Shown here: piece by piece, positions 25,099 through 32,647 of the stretch
How positions within the stretch are numbered: the first letter of the stretch is position 1
How the letters are laid out: every line of letters begins with the position of its first letter
NCBI RefSeq assembly: GCF_014697585.1
Contig: NZ_JACJSB010000007.1
Span: 62,001-126,000 of the forward strand
Reading direction: 5' to 3'
DNA from: Dolichospermum sp. FACHB-1091
GTDB taxonomy: Bacteria; Cyanobacteriota; Cyanobacteriia; Cyanobacteriales; Nostocaceae
DNA length: 64,000 bases
Made by a program: the position numbers and the translations under genes
Notes under the pieces: generated by a model
Database searches by the model: none
What the model was told of the DNA's origin: nothing
Seen by the model: only the letters and a program-made list of their open reading frames with translations

Positions 25099-25681
25099 GA
25101 CTTAATTCTCCTTGATTTGAATTATCGCTTGGGGTTGTTTACTGCTCGGTTGCCGTTTTCCCCCTCGCTTGTTAATAGAATATCGAGAAGTCACTAGATA
25201 ATTCATTCTCATTTTCTGCAAACTTCATTACCAAATTTAGAACTAAATATTGCCGAAAAATACACGCCAAATCGGCTAAATTCATTTGACAAAATTTCCA
25301 ATCTTAGCTATATATATTTCTATATAATGTCAGATAGGCGTGCAGCATATAATAAGTATCTATTTAATGTAAAACCTATATCTCGCCTGGGAATGAATTC
25401 CCAGTCTAATAGCTCAAGTCATCTCAAGATGACTAAATATACTCAACACGGTTAGGAGATAGACTTTTGTAAAATCACGAAAAATCTAGATTGGTAGGGG
25501 TAAAGCAAAAGCTCATTGGTGTCAAATTAACTTAAAGATCATAGCCCCCTCCCCGCTTGCGGGGAGGGGGTTGGGGGTGGGGTTTATTAAATATGTACAC
25601 CTAGTCAAATGGGTAGGTTAGTAGTCGGAAAAACACCCGGTGCTGAAGCTGCGGCTTTTGCCTATACTGACAAATCCTGCT
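25099..25681. other. Intergenic region upstream of peptide cluster, with hairpin repeats
   Basis: Nearly 580 bp with no credible gene. It should contain the promoter of the peptide gene at 25098. It also holds the two-hairpin repeat described at 25386-25440 and a GC-rich palindrome, CCCCCTCCCCGCTTGCGGGGAGGGGG, near 25546-25571. A short open frame from 25609 overlaps the livF remnant in another phase and is not convincing. Confidence 0.5.
25386..25440 (+). repeat. Two-hairpin dispersed repeat, copy 1
   Basis: The first hairpin is CTGGGAATGAATTCCCAG (25387-25404). After CTAATAGCT comes a second, AGTCATCTCAAGATGACT, then AAATAT. The same layout occurs at 52516-52571 and, inverted, at 52609-52663, with base changes that keep the stems paired. 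The arrangement resembles ends of cyanobacterial IS200/IS605-type elements, but no transposase or TnpB is near. Confidence 0.6.
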
Positions 25682-25840
25682 ATAGTTTTAGTAGAACAAA
25701 ATGCCCGGAAAGCCTTGGAAATGGCAGACCGAGATTATGTGTTAGGATCAAAAAGGGGCAATATTACTGGAAATGGTAAAGAATGATTAAATGATCCAAA
25801 AGTAGGAGAATTATATTTAGGTGCTGGAAAGAGACATTAA
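25682..25840 (+). pseudogene. livF: C-terminal remnant of branched-chain amino acid ABC transporter ATPase LivF
   Basis: The frame reads IVLVEQNARKALEMADRDYV, then LGSKRGNITGNGKE, a TGA stop, and then LNDPKVGELYLGAGKRH to a second stop. The pieces match the Walker-B-distal H-loop side and C terminus of LivF-type ATPases, where VEQNA...ALE.ADR.YVL and DP.V...YLG are conserved. The N-terminal two thirds, including Walker A and the signature, are missing. An internal nonsense codon confirms decay. The upstream 70 bp do not continue the gene. Confidence 0.75.
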
Positions 25841-25912
25841 GAATTGTGTCTCACGCAGAGGCGCAGAGGCGCAAAGAAGAGAAATTACGAAATAACAAGT
25901 ATTATTGGGAAT

Positions 25913-26572
25913 ATGACTACACAAACAATATCATCACCGGAAATATATCAAGGTCAATTTGGGGAGTTTACCATTACTCAGAGCGATCGCCAAAGTGTGA
26001 TAATTTATCGTACAGGATTAATGATAGCAGCATTGTGTTTTGCCCTGGGTAGTAGTTTAGTTTTAATTTCTCCCCAACCCGCTGTAATTCAAGCCATTAC
26101 ACCTATTTACACCTGTTTTAGTCTTGCACTTGGTATTAGTTTATTAACCATTCATATTTATATGAAATTTTTGCACCAAATTTTGCAAATTTTCTGGATA
26201 ATTGGTAGCATTTCTGCCTTAATTTTCGCCCATAGTGATAGTCAAGCCTTTGCAATTACCGTTTATAATCAACCATTAACCATATTAGGTATTGGTTTCA
26301 CCTTTGCAGCTTTAACAGGAATTTATTTTAAAGAAGGTTTTTGCTTTAATCGTTTAGAAACTAAGATATTAACTCCCATAGTTCCCATATTATTATTAGG
26401 ACATTTAACAAGAATTTTATCCACCCAAACCGAACAGATTTTATTAGCAACTTGGACAATTTGCTTTTTAATTTTTGCAGTGCGGAAAATCATTCAACCT
26501 ATTCCTCCCGACATTGGAGACAAATCAGTATTTGATTATTTAAAAAAGCAACATTTAGAGACTTCCAAATAA
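25913..26572 (+). CDS. DUF2301-type integral membrane protein
   Basis: About 219 residues from the ATG at 25913 (MTTQTISSPEIYQGQFGEFT). The frame is open to 25844, but that part is the CGCAGAGGCGCAGAGG dispersed repeat and unlikely to be coding. At least six hydrophobic spans follow, for example GLMIAALCFALGSSLVLIS, FWIIGSISALIFA and ILTPIVPILLLGHL, with a GIGFTFAALTGIYFKEGFCF segment in the centre. The pattern and length fit a conserved cyanobacterial and plastid inner-membrane family annotated as DUF2301. The function is not known. It stands alone. Confidence 0.72.
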   Translation: MTTQTISSPEIYQGQFGEFTITQSDRQSVIIYRTGLMIAALCFALGSSLVLISPQPAVIQAITPIYTCFSLALGISLLTIHIYMKFLHQILQIFWIIGSISALIFAHSDSQAFAITVYNQPLTILGIGFTFAALTGIYFKEGFCFNRLETKILTPIVPILLLGHLTRILSTQTEQILLATWTICFLIFAVRKIIQPIPPDIGDKSVFDYLKKQHLETSK

Positions 26573-26662
26573 AAAAACATAAAAAACCCTTAAATTCTGA
26601 TTTCTCCCTGTCCTCTGTGCCTGGAGTGGTTTGTTTTCCTGCTTTAGATAATTTCTAGGACT

Positions 26663-26792
26663 TAAGTAAGTGAACGGAAAAAAACCGACATAAGTAACGA
26701 AAAGTAAAGTTGGCCAAAACCTGTTCCCTGTTCCCTGTTCCCTGTTCCCTGTTCCCTTGTCATAACGACAATTTTTAACGCCAACCTAATTA
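26663..26792 (+). mobile_element. 130 bp dispersed non-autonomous element, copy A
   Basis: The left end is TTAAGTAAGTGAACGG and the right end CGCCAACCTAATTA, forming an imperfect inverted repeat. The body has AAAAAACCGACATAAGTAACG, AAAAGTAAAGTTG, several CTGTTCC units and CATAACGACAATTTTTAACG. Copy B is at 60163-60302, and a truncated copy C is at 63306-63380. All three share orientation. No coding capacity. Confidence 0.75.
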
Positions 26793-26813
26793 GTAAAGGT
26801 TAAATATGCAAAA

Positions 26814-27938
26814 ATGTCAAATATAGAAGAACGTAAATACTGGTTAGCTTGGTCACAAATTTCTGGTATTGGTCCAATACTAATACAAAGATTACAACAG
26901 CACTTTAGTAATTTAGAAACAGCTTGGAAAGCCAGTCCTGGAGAATTGCGAAAAGTCGAAGGTTTTGGAATTCAGACCTTAGAAAAAGTTGTTCAACAAA
27001 AATCCCGTTTAAACCCTGAACAACTACTTACCCAACACCAACAAATAAACCCCCATTTTTGGACACCCGCAGACCCAGAATATCCCCAACTATTACGAGA
27101 AATTCCCACCCCACCCCCGCTGTTGTATTATCGTGGTGAAATTGATTTACAGGAAAATTCAGGACAAAAACCCCTGGTAGGAATTGTGGGAACTCGTCAA
27201 CCCACAGAATACGGAATTAAATGGACTCGTCAAATTAGTACCGCATTAGCAAAAAATGGTTTTACCGTTGTTTCTGGTATGGCCGAAGGAATAGACACCG
27301 AAAGTCATTCAGCAGCAATGAAAGCAGGAGGAAGAACAATAGCCGTTATGGGAACAGGTGTAGATGTTATTTATCCCCATAAAAATCGAGATTTATATCA
27401 ACAGATTTTGAAATGTGGGATAGTAATTAGTGAATATCCTGCGAAAACACCACCGAACCGCACCCATTTTCCCCGTCGAAATCGAATTATTGCTGGTTTG
27501 AGTCGTGCGGTATTAGTTATGGAAGCTCCTCTAAAATCTGGTGCTTTAATTACGGCTACCTATGCTAATGAATTTAATCGAGATGTTTATGCGTTACCGG
27601 GAAAAATTGATGATCAACCATCACAAGGTTGTTTAAAATTAATTAGTCAAGGTGCGGGTTTAATTAATCATGAACTTAATGAATTATTAATCATGTTGGG
27701 AGCAATTCCCCAAATAGATATAGAAACAGAAACACCTCTAGTTAAATCTCCTCCTATACCTAACTTAGCACCGGAATTACAACAGATAATAAATACTTTA
27801 GCTATTGATGCTTTATCTTTTGATTTTATCATTCAAAAAACAGGTATGAATGCTGCAATAGTATCCAGTTCTTTATTACAGTTAGAACTTATGGGTTTAG
27901 TTACCCAACTTCCCGGAATGCGATATCAAAAACTGTAA
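26814..27938 (+). CDS. dprA: DNA-processing protein DprA
   Basis: A 374-residue protein that loads RecA on incoming single-stranded DNA during natural transformation. An N-terminal helix-hairpin-helix-like SAM region covers residues 1-65 (WSQISGIGPILIQRLQQHF). The Rossmann core shows VGIVGTRQPTEYG, then VVSGMAEGIDTESHSAAM, then TIAVMGTGVDVIYPHKN, and later EYPAKTPPNRTHFPRRNRIIAGLS. The C-terminal winged helix (about 320-374) ends MGLVTQLPGMRYQKL. All DNA-binding glycines are present. It suggests the strain kept part of the competence machinery. A repeat tract follows its stop. Confidence 0.96.
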   Translation: MSNIEERKYWLAWSQISGIGPILIQRLQQHFSNLETAWKASPGELRKVEGFGIQTLEKVVQQKSRLNPEQLLTQHQQINPHFWTPADPEYPQLLREIPTPPPLLYYRGEIDLQENSGQKPLVGIVGTRQPTEYGIKWTRQISTALAKNGFTVVSGMAEGIDTESHSAAMKAGGRTIAVMGTGVDVIYPHKNRDLYQQILKCGIVISEYPAKTPPNRTHFPRRNRIIAGLSRAVLVMEAPLKSGALITATYANEFNRDVYALPGKIDDQPSQGCLKLISQGAGLINHELNELLIMLGAIPQIDIETETPLVKSPPIPNLAPELQQIINTLAIDALSFDFIIQKTGMNAAIVSSSLLQLELMGLVTQLPGMRYQKL

Positions 27939-28084
27939 GGGAACAGGTGACAGGGAATAGGGAACAGGGAACAGGGAACAGGTGACAGAGAACAGGTGAC
28001 AGGTGACAGAGAACAGGTGACAGGTGACAGAGAACAGGTGACAGGTGACAGAGAACAGGTGATAGGTGATAGGTGACAGGGAAT
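27939..28084. repeat. Tandem repeat tract (AGAGAACAGGTGACAGGTGAC)
   Basis: A run of GGGAACA and GGTGACAGAGAACAGGTGAC units, period about 7 and 28 bp, fills the gap between the convergent dprA and beta-lactamase-like genes. It is the reverse-strand relative of the GTTCCCTGTT repeats elsewhere in the window. Not coding. Confidence 0.85.
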
Positions 28085-28143
28085 AAATTACTGTGTACTT
28101 CATTAGACAGGAATTCGCTATCGCTGTATCTTCTTCCTTTTGC

Positions 28144-29667
28144 TTATTGTTGTGGATAATATTGGGGAGTGATTATCGGGGCTTGATAAGTACCCATAGG
28201 CACATTATTAACCATTGCATTAGGTACAGTTGGAGTGATCATCGGAACTTGAATAAAAGGCTGAACAGGCTGAACAGGCTGAAGTCCTTGATAATTAGAA
28301 ATAGGTTGATTAGGTTGATTATTAGTAGAATTACTAGGTTGTACTGTAGCTTGGCTAAAGTATTGGTAAGCAGAACTGGAAATAGAACTAATTAATTTTG
28401 CAGCACGAGGGTCATTATTGGGACGTTGTACCATGATAGCAGCAATATAACGCTTACCGGTCGGTACATCTATTAAACCCGCATCTGCTAACATTGTACC
28501 AATATCACCAGTTTTGTGGTAGGCATTTGCGCCTTTTCCTAAACCAGCAGGTAAAAGATTATCTCTTTCCGTACGACTCATAATGTTAAGCATTAAATCA
28601 CGCGATCGCATACCCACAGCATTACCTTGACTCACCATAGAGATTAAATTCCCCAATTCTCGCGGACTGGTGGTATTAGTCCCTCGTAAATCCGGGAGAG
28701 GAGTACGAATCATTGTTGTTGTTAGTCCCCAACTACGAAAACGGCCATTTAAAGCCTCTTGTCCCCCCAATTTAGCAACTAACATATTTGTCGCGGTGTT
28801 ATCGCTAATTGTAATCATTTTTGTCGCCAGATCAAGAGCCGTGTACTTGCTGCCTGGAGCTTGATATTGTATATTTCCCGAACCACCGACAATCATCTCC
28901 TTTTCCAGGGTCAACATTTCATCTAAACGGATTTTACCCGCATCTACATCCTGGAAAAAAGCGATCAAAATCGGGATTTTAATGGTGCTGGCCGCCGGAA
29001 AACCATTACTAGCATTAATATCTACATAAGCGCCATTATCTAAATCTAATAAAAATACCCCTAGTGTTAAATCAGAATTAGCCGCAGCGAGGCTTTGCAG
29101 AGTATTTTTTAAAGGTGTAATTTCCTGGGACATATATAAACCCGTTCTAGCAGACTCAGATACTTTTTGAGTCGCTGTAGATTGAGATACTACCGCCACT
29201 GAATTCATGCGACTAGCAGGGTCTAGGACTGACAACAAGGTGCCGACAATCGTACCAATACCTACCCCAACAATCAAAAACCGCAAGGCATATAAAATGG
29301 CTCTAGACAGGGGCTTTAACCTAGTCTTGCGCGATCTTTTTCTTGCTATTTTTGGCTTTTCCATGGACACAGTCTTTAGCCTCACAGTCCCTCCAGGAGA
29401 AAATTGAGTATTTTTATTAACTGGAGGTACGGATTTAACTCCTGGATACATCATCACCTGTGATGCTGGTCTTCGCCCCCCAGACGGGATCAGAGCAGGA
29501 GTGATATTATCACCTAGACTTGCTACTTTCCCAGCTTCTCTTGGGCTAGAAACTGGCTGCTGACTGCTTTTTTTCTGTCCTGTCTTTGGGAATGCACGTT
29601 TACGCCGGCGACGCTGTACTGGCTGTCCCCTTGATATAGGTATCAGTTTGTTACTTGATTCTGACAT
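28144..29667 (-). CDS. Class A beta-lactamase-like serine hydrolase with cytoplasmic/anchor extension
   Basis: A 507-residue protein. The first 125 residues are basic and low-complexity (RRRRKR), and one membrane span around 130-150 (FLIVGVGIGTIVGTLLSVL) anchors it. The catalytic domain has the three class A motifs: SxxK in AASTIKIPI, SDN in ISDNTATNM and KTG in YHKTGDIGT. A family-typical segment is LGVFLLDLDNGAYVDINAS. The C-terminal 60 residues are Pro/Gln/Asn-rich. Cyanobacterial proteins of this layout may be peptidoglycan carboxypeptidase-like enzymes or beta-lactamases; the Glu166-type omega-loop motif is not obvious to me, so I do not claim antibiotic hydrolysis. It stands convergent to dprA. 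Confidence 0.85.
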   Translation of the reverse strand: MSESSNKLIPISRGQPVQRRRRKRAFPKTGQKKSSQQPVSSPREAGKVASLGDNITPALIPSGGRRPASQVMMYPGVKSVPPVNKNTQFSPGGTVRLKTVSMEKPKIARKRSRKTRLKPLSRAILYALRFLIVGVGIGTIVGTLLSVLDPASRMNSVAVVSQSTATQKVSESARTGLYMSQEITPLKNTLQSLAAANSDLTLGVFLLDLDNGAYVDINASNGFPAASTIKIPILIAFFQDVDAGKIRLDEMLTLEKEMIVGGSGNIQYQAPGSKYTALDLATKMITISDNTATNMLVAKLGGQEALNGRFRSWGLTTTMIRTPLPDLRGTNTTSPRELGNLISMVSQGNAVGMRSRDLMLNIMSRTERDNLLPAGLGKGANAYHKTGDIGTMLADAGLIDVPTGKRYIAAIMVQRPNNDPRAAKLISSISSSAYQYFSQATVQPSNSTNNQPNQPISNYQGLQPVQPVQPFIQVPMITPTVPNAMVNNVPMGTYQAPIITPQYYPQQ

Positions 29668-29848
29668 GGCTACTCCTTGTCACCTTCGACCCAGATTGTT
29701 AATTGATGCACTGTGGTACTTAGTTTACCGTCTAGGACTAAGTAGTGTTTTTCTATATAGTTTAGACTATATTTATCTTTTTGGGTAATTACTGGGCTGA
29801 TAATCACCCTGGTTACAGATAAAGGTTTTCACTATCTAAAACATGACT

Positions 29849-30601
29849 CTATTTTGTCCTATTAATTGCCCATTCTACCTGTCGTAAAATCCCCCGCAAC
29901 ATCCCCACTTCCCCAGTTTGTAAGTAAGCGCGGTTATATAAATGGCGGAATTTTTCCATGCGACTAGCTGCGGTATGGGGATAAAGATAACCTATAGCCA
30001 GCAGTAATGATTCCAATTCTTGATAATATGCCTCCATAGCATCTAAGGGAGCAATTTCTACAGTGCTTTTATTATCATCTATGAATAGACTACTAGATTG
30101 TGACAATTCGTAACAACAAATGGCAACCGCAGCCGCTAAATTCAAAGATGGATATTCTGGACTAGTGGGAATGAACACTAATTTATGGGCATAATTTAAT
30201 TCTTCATTGGTTAACCCCCTGTCTTCCCTCCCGAAAATCAAAGCTACTGGCTTTTCTAGTGTTTCTAATAACCAAGGTAAAGCCGTGCGCGGGTTTTCTA
30301 CAGGTATTTCTCCACTGTAGTCCCGACCAATGGTAGCAATGGCACGAACACAGCCCTGCAATGCTTGTGGTAATGTGTCTACTATCACCGCAGATGCTAA
30401 AATATCTTGACCATGAACTGCCATTTTTGTAGCATCAAAACATGAGCGATCGCATTGAGGATTGACTAATATTAATTTAGATAAGCCAAAGTTTTTCATC
30501 ACTCTGGCCACTGAACCTACATTCAACGGACCTGCTGGTTCTACTAATACTATTATCACATTACTGCAACTATTTTTTATACTAATATTTTCTGTCATCA
30601 T
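29849..30601 (-). CDS. trmJ: tRNA/rRNA 2'-O-methyltransferase, TrmJ-like SPOUT family
   Basis: A 250-residue SPOUT (knotted) methyltransferase. EPAGPLNVGSVARVMKNFG, near residues 21-39, is the substrate-end motif 1 of TrmJ/TrmH proteins. The knot motifs are ALIFGREDRGLTNEEL and FIPTSPEYPSLNLAAAVAI. The C-terminal HLYNRAYLQTGEVGMLRGI matches the TrmJ extension, so a tRNA position-32 2'-O-methylation role is likely. Its start overlaps the mnmD stop (TAATG at 30601), so the two tRNA-modifying genes are probably co-translated. Confidence 0.87.
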   Translation of the reverse strand: MMTENISIKNSCSNVIIVLVEPAGPLNVGSVARVMKNFGLSKLILVNPQCDRSCFDATKMAVHGQDILASAVIVDTLPQALQGCVRAIATIGRDYSGEIPVENPRTALPWLLETLEKPVALIFGREDRGLTNEELNYAHKLVFIPTSPEYPSLNLAAAVAICCYELSQSSSLFIDDNKSTVEIAPLDAMEAYYQELESLLLAIGYLYPHTAASRMEKFRHLYNRAYLQTGEVGMLRGILRQVEWAINRTK

Positions 30602-31512
30602 TATTTATGATTTCCCGATTTAAACCATCTTTTGCGCCATTGTGAAGTTGATTCTAGAGAAGAAGCTTGTACTTCTTCTTGTCGTCTTTTTAGTATATCT
30701 TCCGCAGAATCCCTTAAAGTAGGATCTCGGTAAGGAATAGCAGCACGAGTTAGTAAATATTCTTTTTCTGCTGGGGAAAGAGCCAAAAAAGATGATTTAC
30801 TTGATTTTCCCTCATGTTCATGATATCCTGCTATAGTTCCTGGGGTGCGTCTTCCTATCGGTGAGGTTGAACCTACAACCAACCCAGCAGTTAAGAACGC
30901 AGTCCGTACAGCCCCCGCACAGGAATAAGTAGCAACTAATCCATTTTTATCTAAACACTCTGATACTTTTTTGATAAATTCCACAGTCCATAATTGCGGA
31001 CATTGGGGGGGTGAAAAAGGGTCAAGAAAAATTGCGTCCGCTTGAAAACCGGATTCATATACTTGTGAAATCAAGCTTCTAGCATCACCAATGAGTAAAG
31101 TAGCTTGAAGATGATCTATTTTGACTTCATGCTCAAAAGCTATTTGACTGAAAACTTTGATATGTTTTATATATTTTTCGTCCCAACCATCAAATAACTG
31201 ATTGGTAATTGCTGCTATGGGGACTGCGGGATTTATTTCTAAGCCTATCACTTCTACATGACAATGAGGATTTATTTCCCAAATTGTCTGTAAAGCCGCT
31301 GCTGTGTTATATCCTAAACCATAACAAATATCTAACAATCGCACAAATCCCGTCTTTGCTAATATTGGTAATTGAGTGGGAATCACAAACTTGAGCAAAC
31401 TCTCCTGTTTTGCTCCATAGTGGCTGTGAAAGGCTTCGTTAAATTCTTTAGAAAAGAAGGTAAAAGAACCATCTTGTGTTTGTTGTGGTGTAAAATCTTC
31501 TAAATTTGACAT
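30601..31512 (-). CDS. mnmD: tRNA 5-methylaminomethyl-2-thiouridine34 methyltransferase MnmD
   Basis: I chose the ATG at 31512 (MSNLEDFTPQQTQDGS), where family similarity begins; the frame is open 27 bp further. About 303 residues. The beginning, DGSFTFFSKEFNEAFHSHYGA, is characteristic. The SAM-binding loop reads LLDICYGLGYNTAAAL, and the catalytic segment is DAIFLDPFSPPQCPQLWT. TYSCAGAVRTAF and GRRTPGTIAG close the Rossmann domain. This is the stand-alone methyltransferase domain that completes wobble uridine modification; the FAD-dependent MnmC1 part is absent, as in most cyanobacteria. It overlaps trmJ by one base. Confidence 0.87.
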   Translation of the reverse strand: MSNLEDFTPQQTQDGSFTFFSKEFNEAFHSHYGAKQESLLKFVIPTQLPILAKTGFVRLLDICYGLGYNTAAALQTIWEINPHCHVEVIGLEINPAVPIAAITNQLFDGWDEKYIKHIKVFSQIAFEHEVKIDHLQATLLIGDARSLISQVYESGFQADAIFLDPFSPPQCPQLWTVEFIKKVSECLDKNGLVATYSCAGAVRTAFLTAGLVVGSTSPIGRRTPGTIAGYHEHEGKSSKSSFLALSPAEKEYLLTRAAIPYRDPTLRDSAEDILKRRQEEVQASSLESTSQWRKRWFKSGNHK

Positions 31513-31559
31513 TTTATCAAGAAAAAAGTCAGTTGTCAATTACTTATTAACCATTATCT

Positions 31560-32381
31560 ATGATCATGATAAATCAATTCACTGTTTCTCCACAATGGCT
31601 ATTTAATCATCTTTACAATCCTGATGTTGTGATTATTGATTGTCGGTTTTCTCTAAATGATTCACAATTAGGAAAACAGCAATATCATACCAATCATATC
31701 CCCAATGCTCACTATTTAGATTTGAATCAAGATTTATCTAGTCCTGTAAAAGAACATGGAGGAAGACATCCTTTACCCAATACCACAGAACTAGCAGAAA
31801 AACTAGCAGCAATTGGTATAAGTTCTCAAAAAACTTTAGTAATAGCTTATGATGATTCTCGTTTAGCTTTTGCTTCTCGTTTATGGTGGTTATTAAAGTA
31901 TTTAGGACATGAACAAGTAGCTGTTTTAGATGGTGGTTTTTCAGGTTGGAAAAATGCAGGTTATGAAGTTACAAATGTCATTCCTATTTCTAAAAAAGGA
32001 ATATTTATTCCCAAAGTACAAAAAGATCAAGTCGTAGATTTCGCTTATGTTAAAAATTGCCAAAATAGTCCAAATGTAATTTTAGTAGATTCTAGAGAAG
32101 GAGAACGTTATCGTGGAGAAAAAGAACCAATTGATAAAATTGCTGGACATATTCCTGGTGCTGTTAATTATCCTTGGCAAGAAGTAACTGACCCTTCCGG
32201 TGCTATACTTCCTCAACTACAACAATGTCAACGCTGGGAAAATATAGATACAACTAAAGAAATTTTAGTTTATTGTGGTTCTGGTATTACAGCTTGTGTA
32301 AATCTACTTTCTTTAGCAATAGCTGGAATTTCTACCGCTAAACTTTACGCTGGTAGTTGGAGTGATTGGATTAGTTATTAG
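31560..32381 (+). CDS. sseA: Sulfurtransferase (tandem rhodanese)
   Basis: A 273-residue cytosolic protein with two rhodanese domains. The N-terminal, inactive domain contains VVIIDCRFSLN and HIPNAHYLDLNQDLS. GGRHPLPN and YDDSRLAFASRLWWLLKYLGH follow, then VLDGGFSGWK. The C-terminal, catalytic domain has VDSREGERYRGE, AGHIPGAVNYPW and the active loop VYCGSGITACVN with the sulfane-carrying Cys. The CGSG loop fits 3-mercaptopyruvate or thiosulfate sulfurtransferase. Divergent from mnmD, with only 48 bp between starts. The symbol follows the commonest annotation of this family. Confidence 0.9.
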   Translation: MIMINQFTVSPQWLFNHLYNPDVVIIDCRFSLNDSQLGKQQYHTNHIPNAHYLDLNQDLSSPVKEHGGRHPLPNTTELAEKLAAIGISSQKTLVIAYDDSRLAFASRLWWLLKYLGHEQVAVLDGGFSGWKNAGYEVTNVIPISKKGIFIPKVQKDQVVDFAYVKNCQNSPNVILVDSREGERYRGEKEPIDKIAGHIPGAVNYPWQEVTDPSGAILPQLQQCQRWENIDTTKEILVYCGSGITACVNLLSLAIAGISTAKLYAGSWSDWISY

Positions 32382-32520
32382 TCAATAGACATCTCTGAAA
32401 TAGATACAAAAAAACGGTAGAACGGTAAATTGAAAATATGCTGCGGCTTTACTTAGCATCAAAAATATTATCCATTTTCGATATTCTCAAGTACAAATAT
32501 TAATGATAAAAATCTTGTGG

Positions 32521-32563
32521 TGCGGGCATACTTCGACCAATCTCAGTACAAGTCTTGCCCGCT
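32521..32563. repeat. Palindromic repeat GGTGCGGGCA...TGCCCGC interrupted by a second repeat
   Basis: The arms GCGGGCAT and TCTTGCCCGC bracket ACTTCGACCAATCTCAGTAC, which resembles another short dispersed cyanobacterial repeat (ACTTCGAC...CTCAGTAC). It may be the transcription stop of the rhodanese gene, and on the minus strand it lies just beyond the distal end of the CRISPR array. Confidence 0.45.
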
Positions 32564-32571
32564 AAAATTAT

Positions 32572-32608
32572 CCTCCATTATTTGATAAAATCCACTTTAA
32601 TTAGAAAC
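32572..32608 (-). repeat. Decayed terminal CRISPR repeat
   Basis: The last 12 bases, TTAATTAGAAAC, match the repeat end TTAGTTAGAAAC at 11 positions, while the other 25 bases have lost similarity. A 39 bp spacer-sized gap (32609-32647) separates it from the first intact repeat. Degenerate repeats usually mark the leader-distal end of an array, so this supports minus-strand transcription. Confidence 0.55.
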
Positions 32609-32647
32609 AAATCAGATTACCAATCTAAAAAAAAATCAATTTTAAAT

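Noticed and set aside
28093-28395. 100-codon plus-strand frame rich in RLNRLNRL
   Set aside because: It is the complement of the low-complexity tail of the beta-lactamase-like gene.
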